Below, piece after piece: positions 35,212 through 35,373 of a DNA stretch of 35,373 nt. The stretch comes from Trichomonas tenax (lineage: Eukaryota; Parabasalia; Trichomonadida; Trichomonadidae): positions 1 to 35,373 of the forward strand of contig JALKBU010000524.1 in assembly GCA_023091735.1 (NCBI GenBank), in the 5' to 3' direction. Made by a program: the position numbers and the translations under genes. Each line of letters begins with the position of its first letter. The stretch's first letter is position 1. Below the pieces are notes generated by a model. The model did not search any database. It was not told where the DNA came from and saw only the letters and a program-made list of their open reading frames with translations.

Positions 35212-35373
35212 TTCGTTGTTGATTTTGCTATTTTGGATCGAAATTAATAGGCGTCACTGAATTTTCTACGTCTACTCAAACATCTCGATTTTTCTCCACC
35301 AGTATGAATATTTAAGGTCTAATTTTGGTGGCAAATGAAAAATTTTCCCATCTAAAATGCTGTGGATATATAA
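35212..35373 (-). promoter_or_regulatory. Upstream flank of the ankyrin gene (partial)
   Basis: The 162 bases to the window end should hold the promoter of the minus-strand ankyrin gene. No exact copy of the element is present; a weak GGCGTCACTGAA lies near 35252. The window end cuts off anything further upstream. Confidence 0.25.

Overview
The window looks like nuclear DNA of a unicellular flagellated eukaryote, most probably a parabasalid (trichomonad-like, for example Tritrichomonas). The reasons are the long intron-free genes, with no candidate GTATGT...ACTAACACACAG intron seen, and the very AT-rich intergenic DNA beside codon-biased genes. Two further families also point to trichomonads: a membrane adenylate cyclase with a PAS-like segment and a BTB/ankyrin-type family with broken copies. 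TAA, TAG and TGA all act as stops. The organism call is inference; no rRNA or other marker gene is present.

Layout. 1-1422 is gene-free but holds a hairpin and a short promoter-like array near 0.6 kb. 1423-13443 (+) is one dynein heavy chain of 4006 aa whose AAA1 and AAA3 nucleotide sites look degenerate. 13597-13712 is a 19-bp-phased tandem array of the element TTTTGTCATGTAAA, followed by a broken BTB-like gene (13796-14377). 15363-15887 (+) is a CFAP418 (C8orf37) homologue. 16078-17527 (-) is a decayed adenylate cyclase. 18639-20018 (-) is a folliculin/SMCR8-like longin-DENN protein and 20484-21062 (-) is a divergent eIF4E. A divergent pair follows: a 59-aa single-span membrane protein (21550-21729, -) and an ABHD-type alpha/beta hydrolase (21925-23031, +). 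Then come a 67-aa orphan (23166-23369, +), a coiled-coil protein with an acidic tail (23579-25789, -), and a 614-aa protein that appears to carry four diverged CAP-like repeats (26046-27890, -). A 2.5-kb gene desert is followed by an RCC1-repeat protein (30413-31417, -), a second divergent pair of orphans (31833-32423, -; 32722-33774, +), and a short ankyrin protein that is probably truncated (34606-35211, -).

How the parts fit. The dynein and the CFAP418 homologue are both flagellum-associated in other eukaryotes. The rest are housekeeping, regulatory or lineage-specific genes with no operon-like logic. What links them is regulatory: a 14-bp element with consensus TTTTGWCATGTAAA, in either orientation and often repeated at 19-20 bp, lies just upstream of many of the genes and of both divergent pairs. 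This phased element is the most novel-looking signal in the window. The degenerate dynein motor and the tandem CAP-like protein are the most unusual proteins. All distances and residue numbers were counted by hand.
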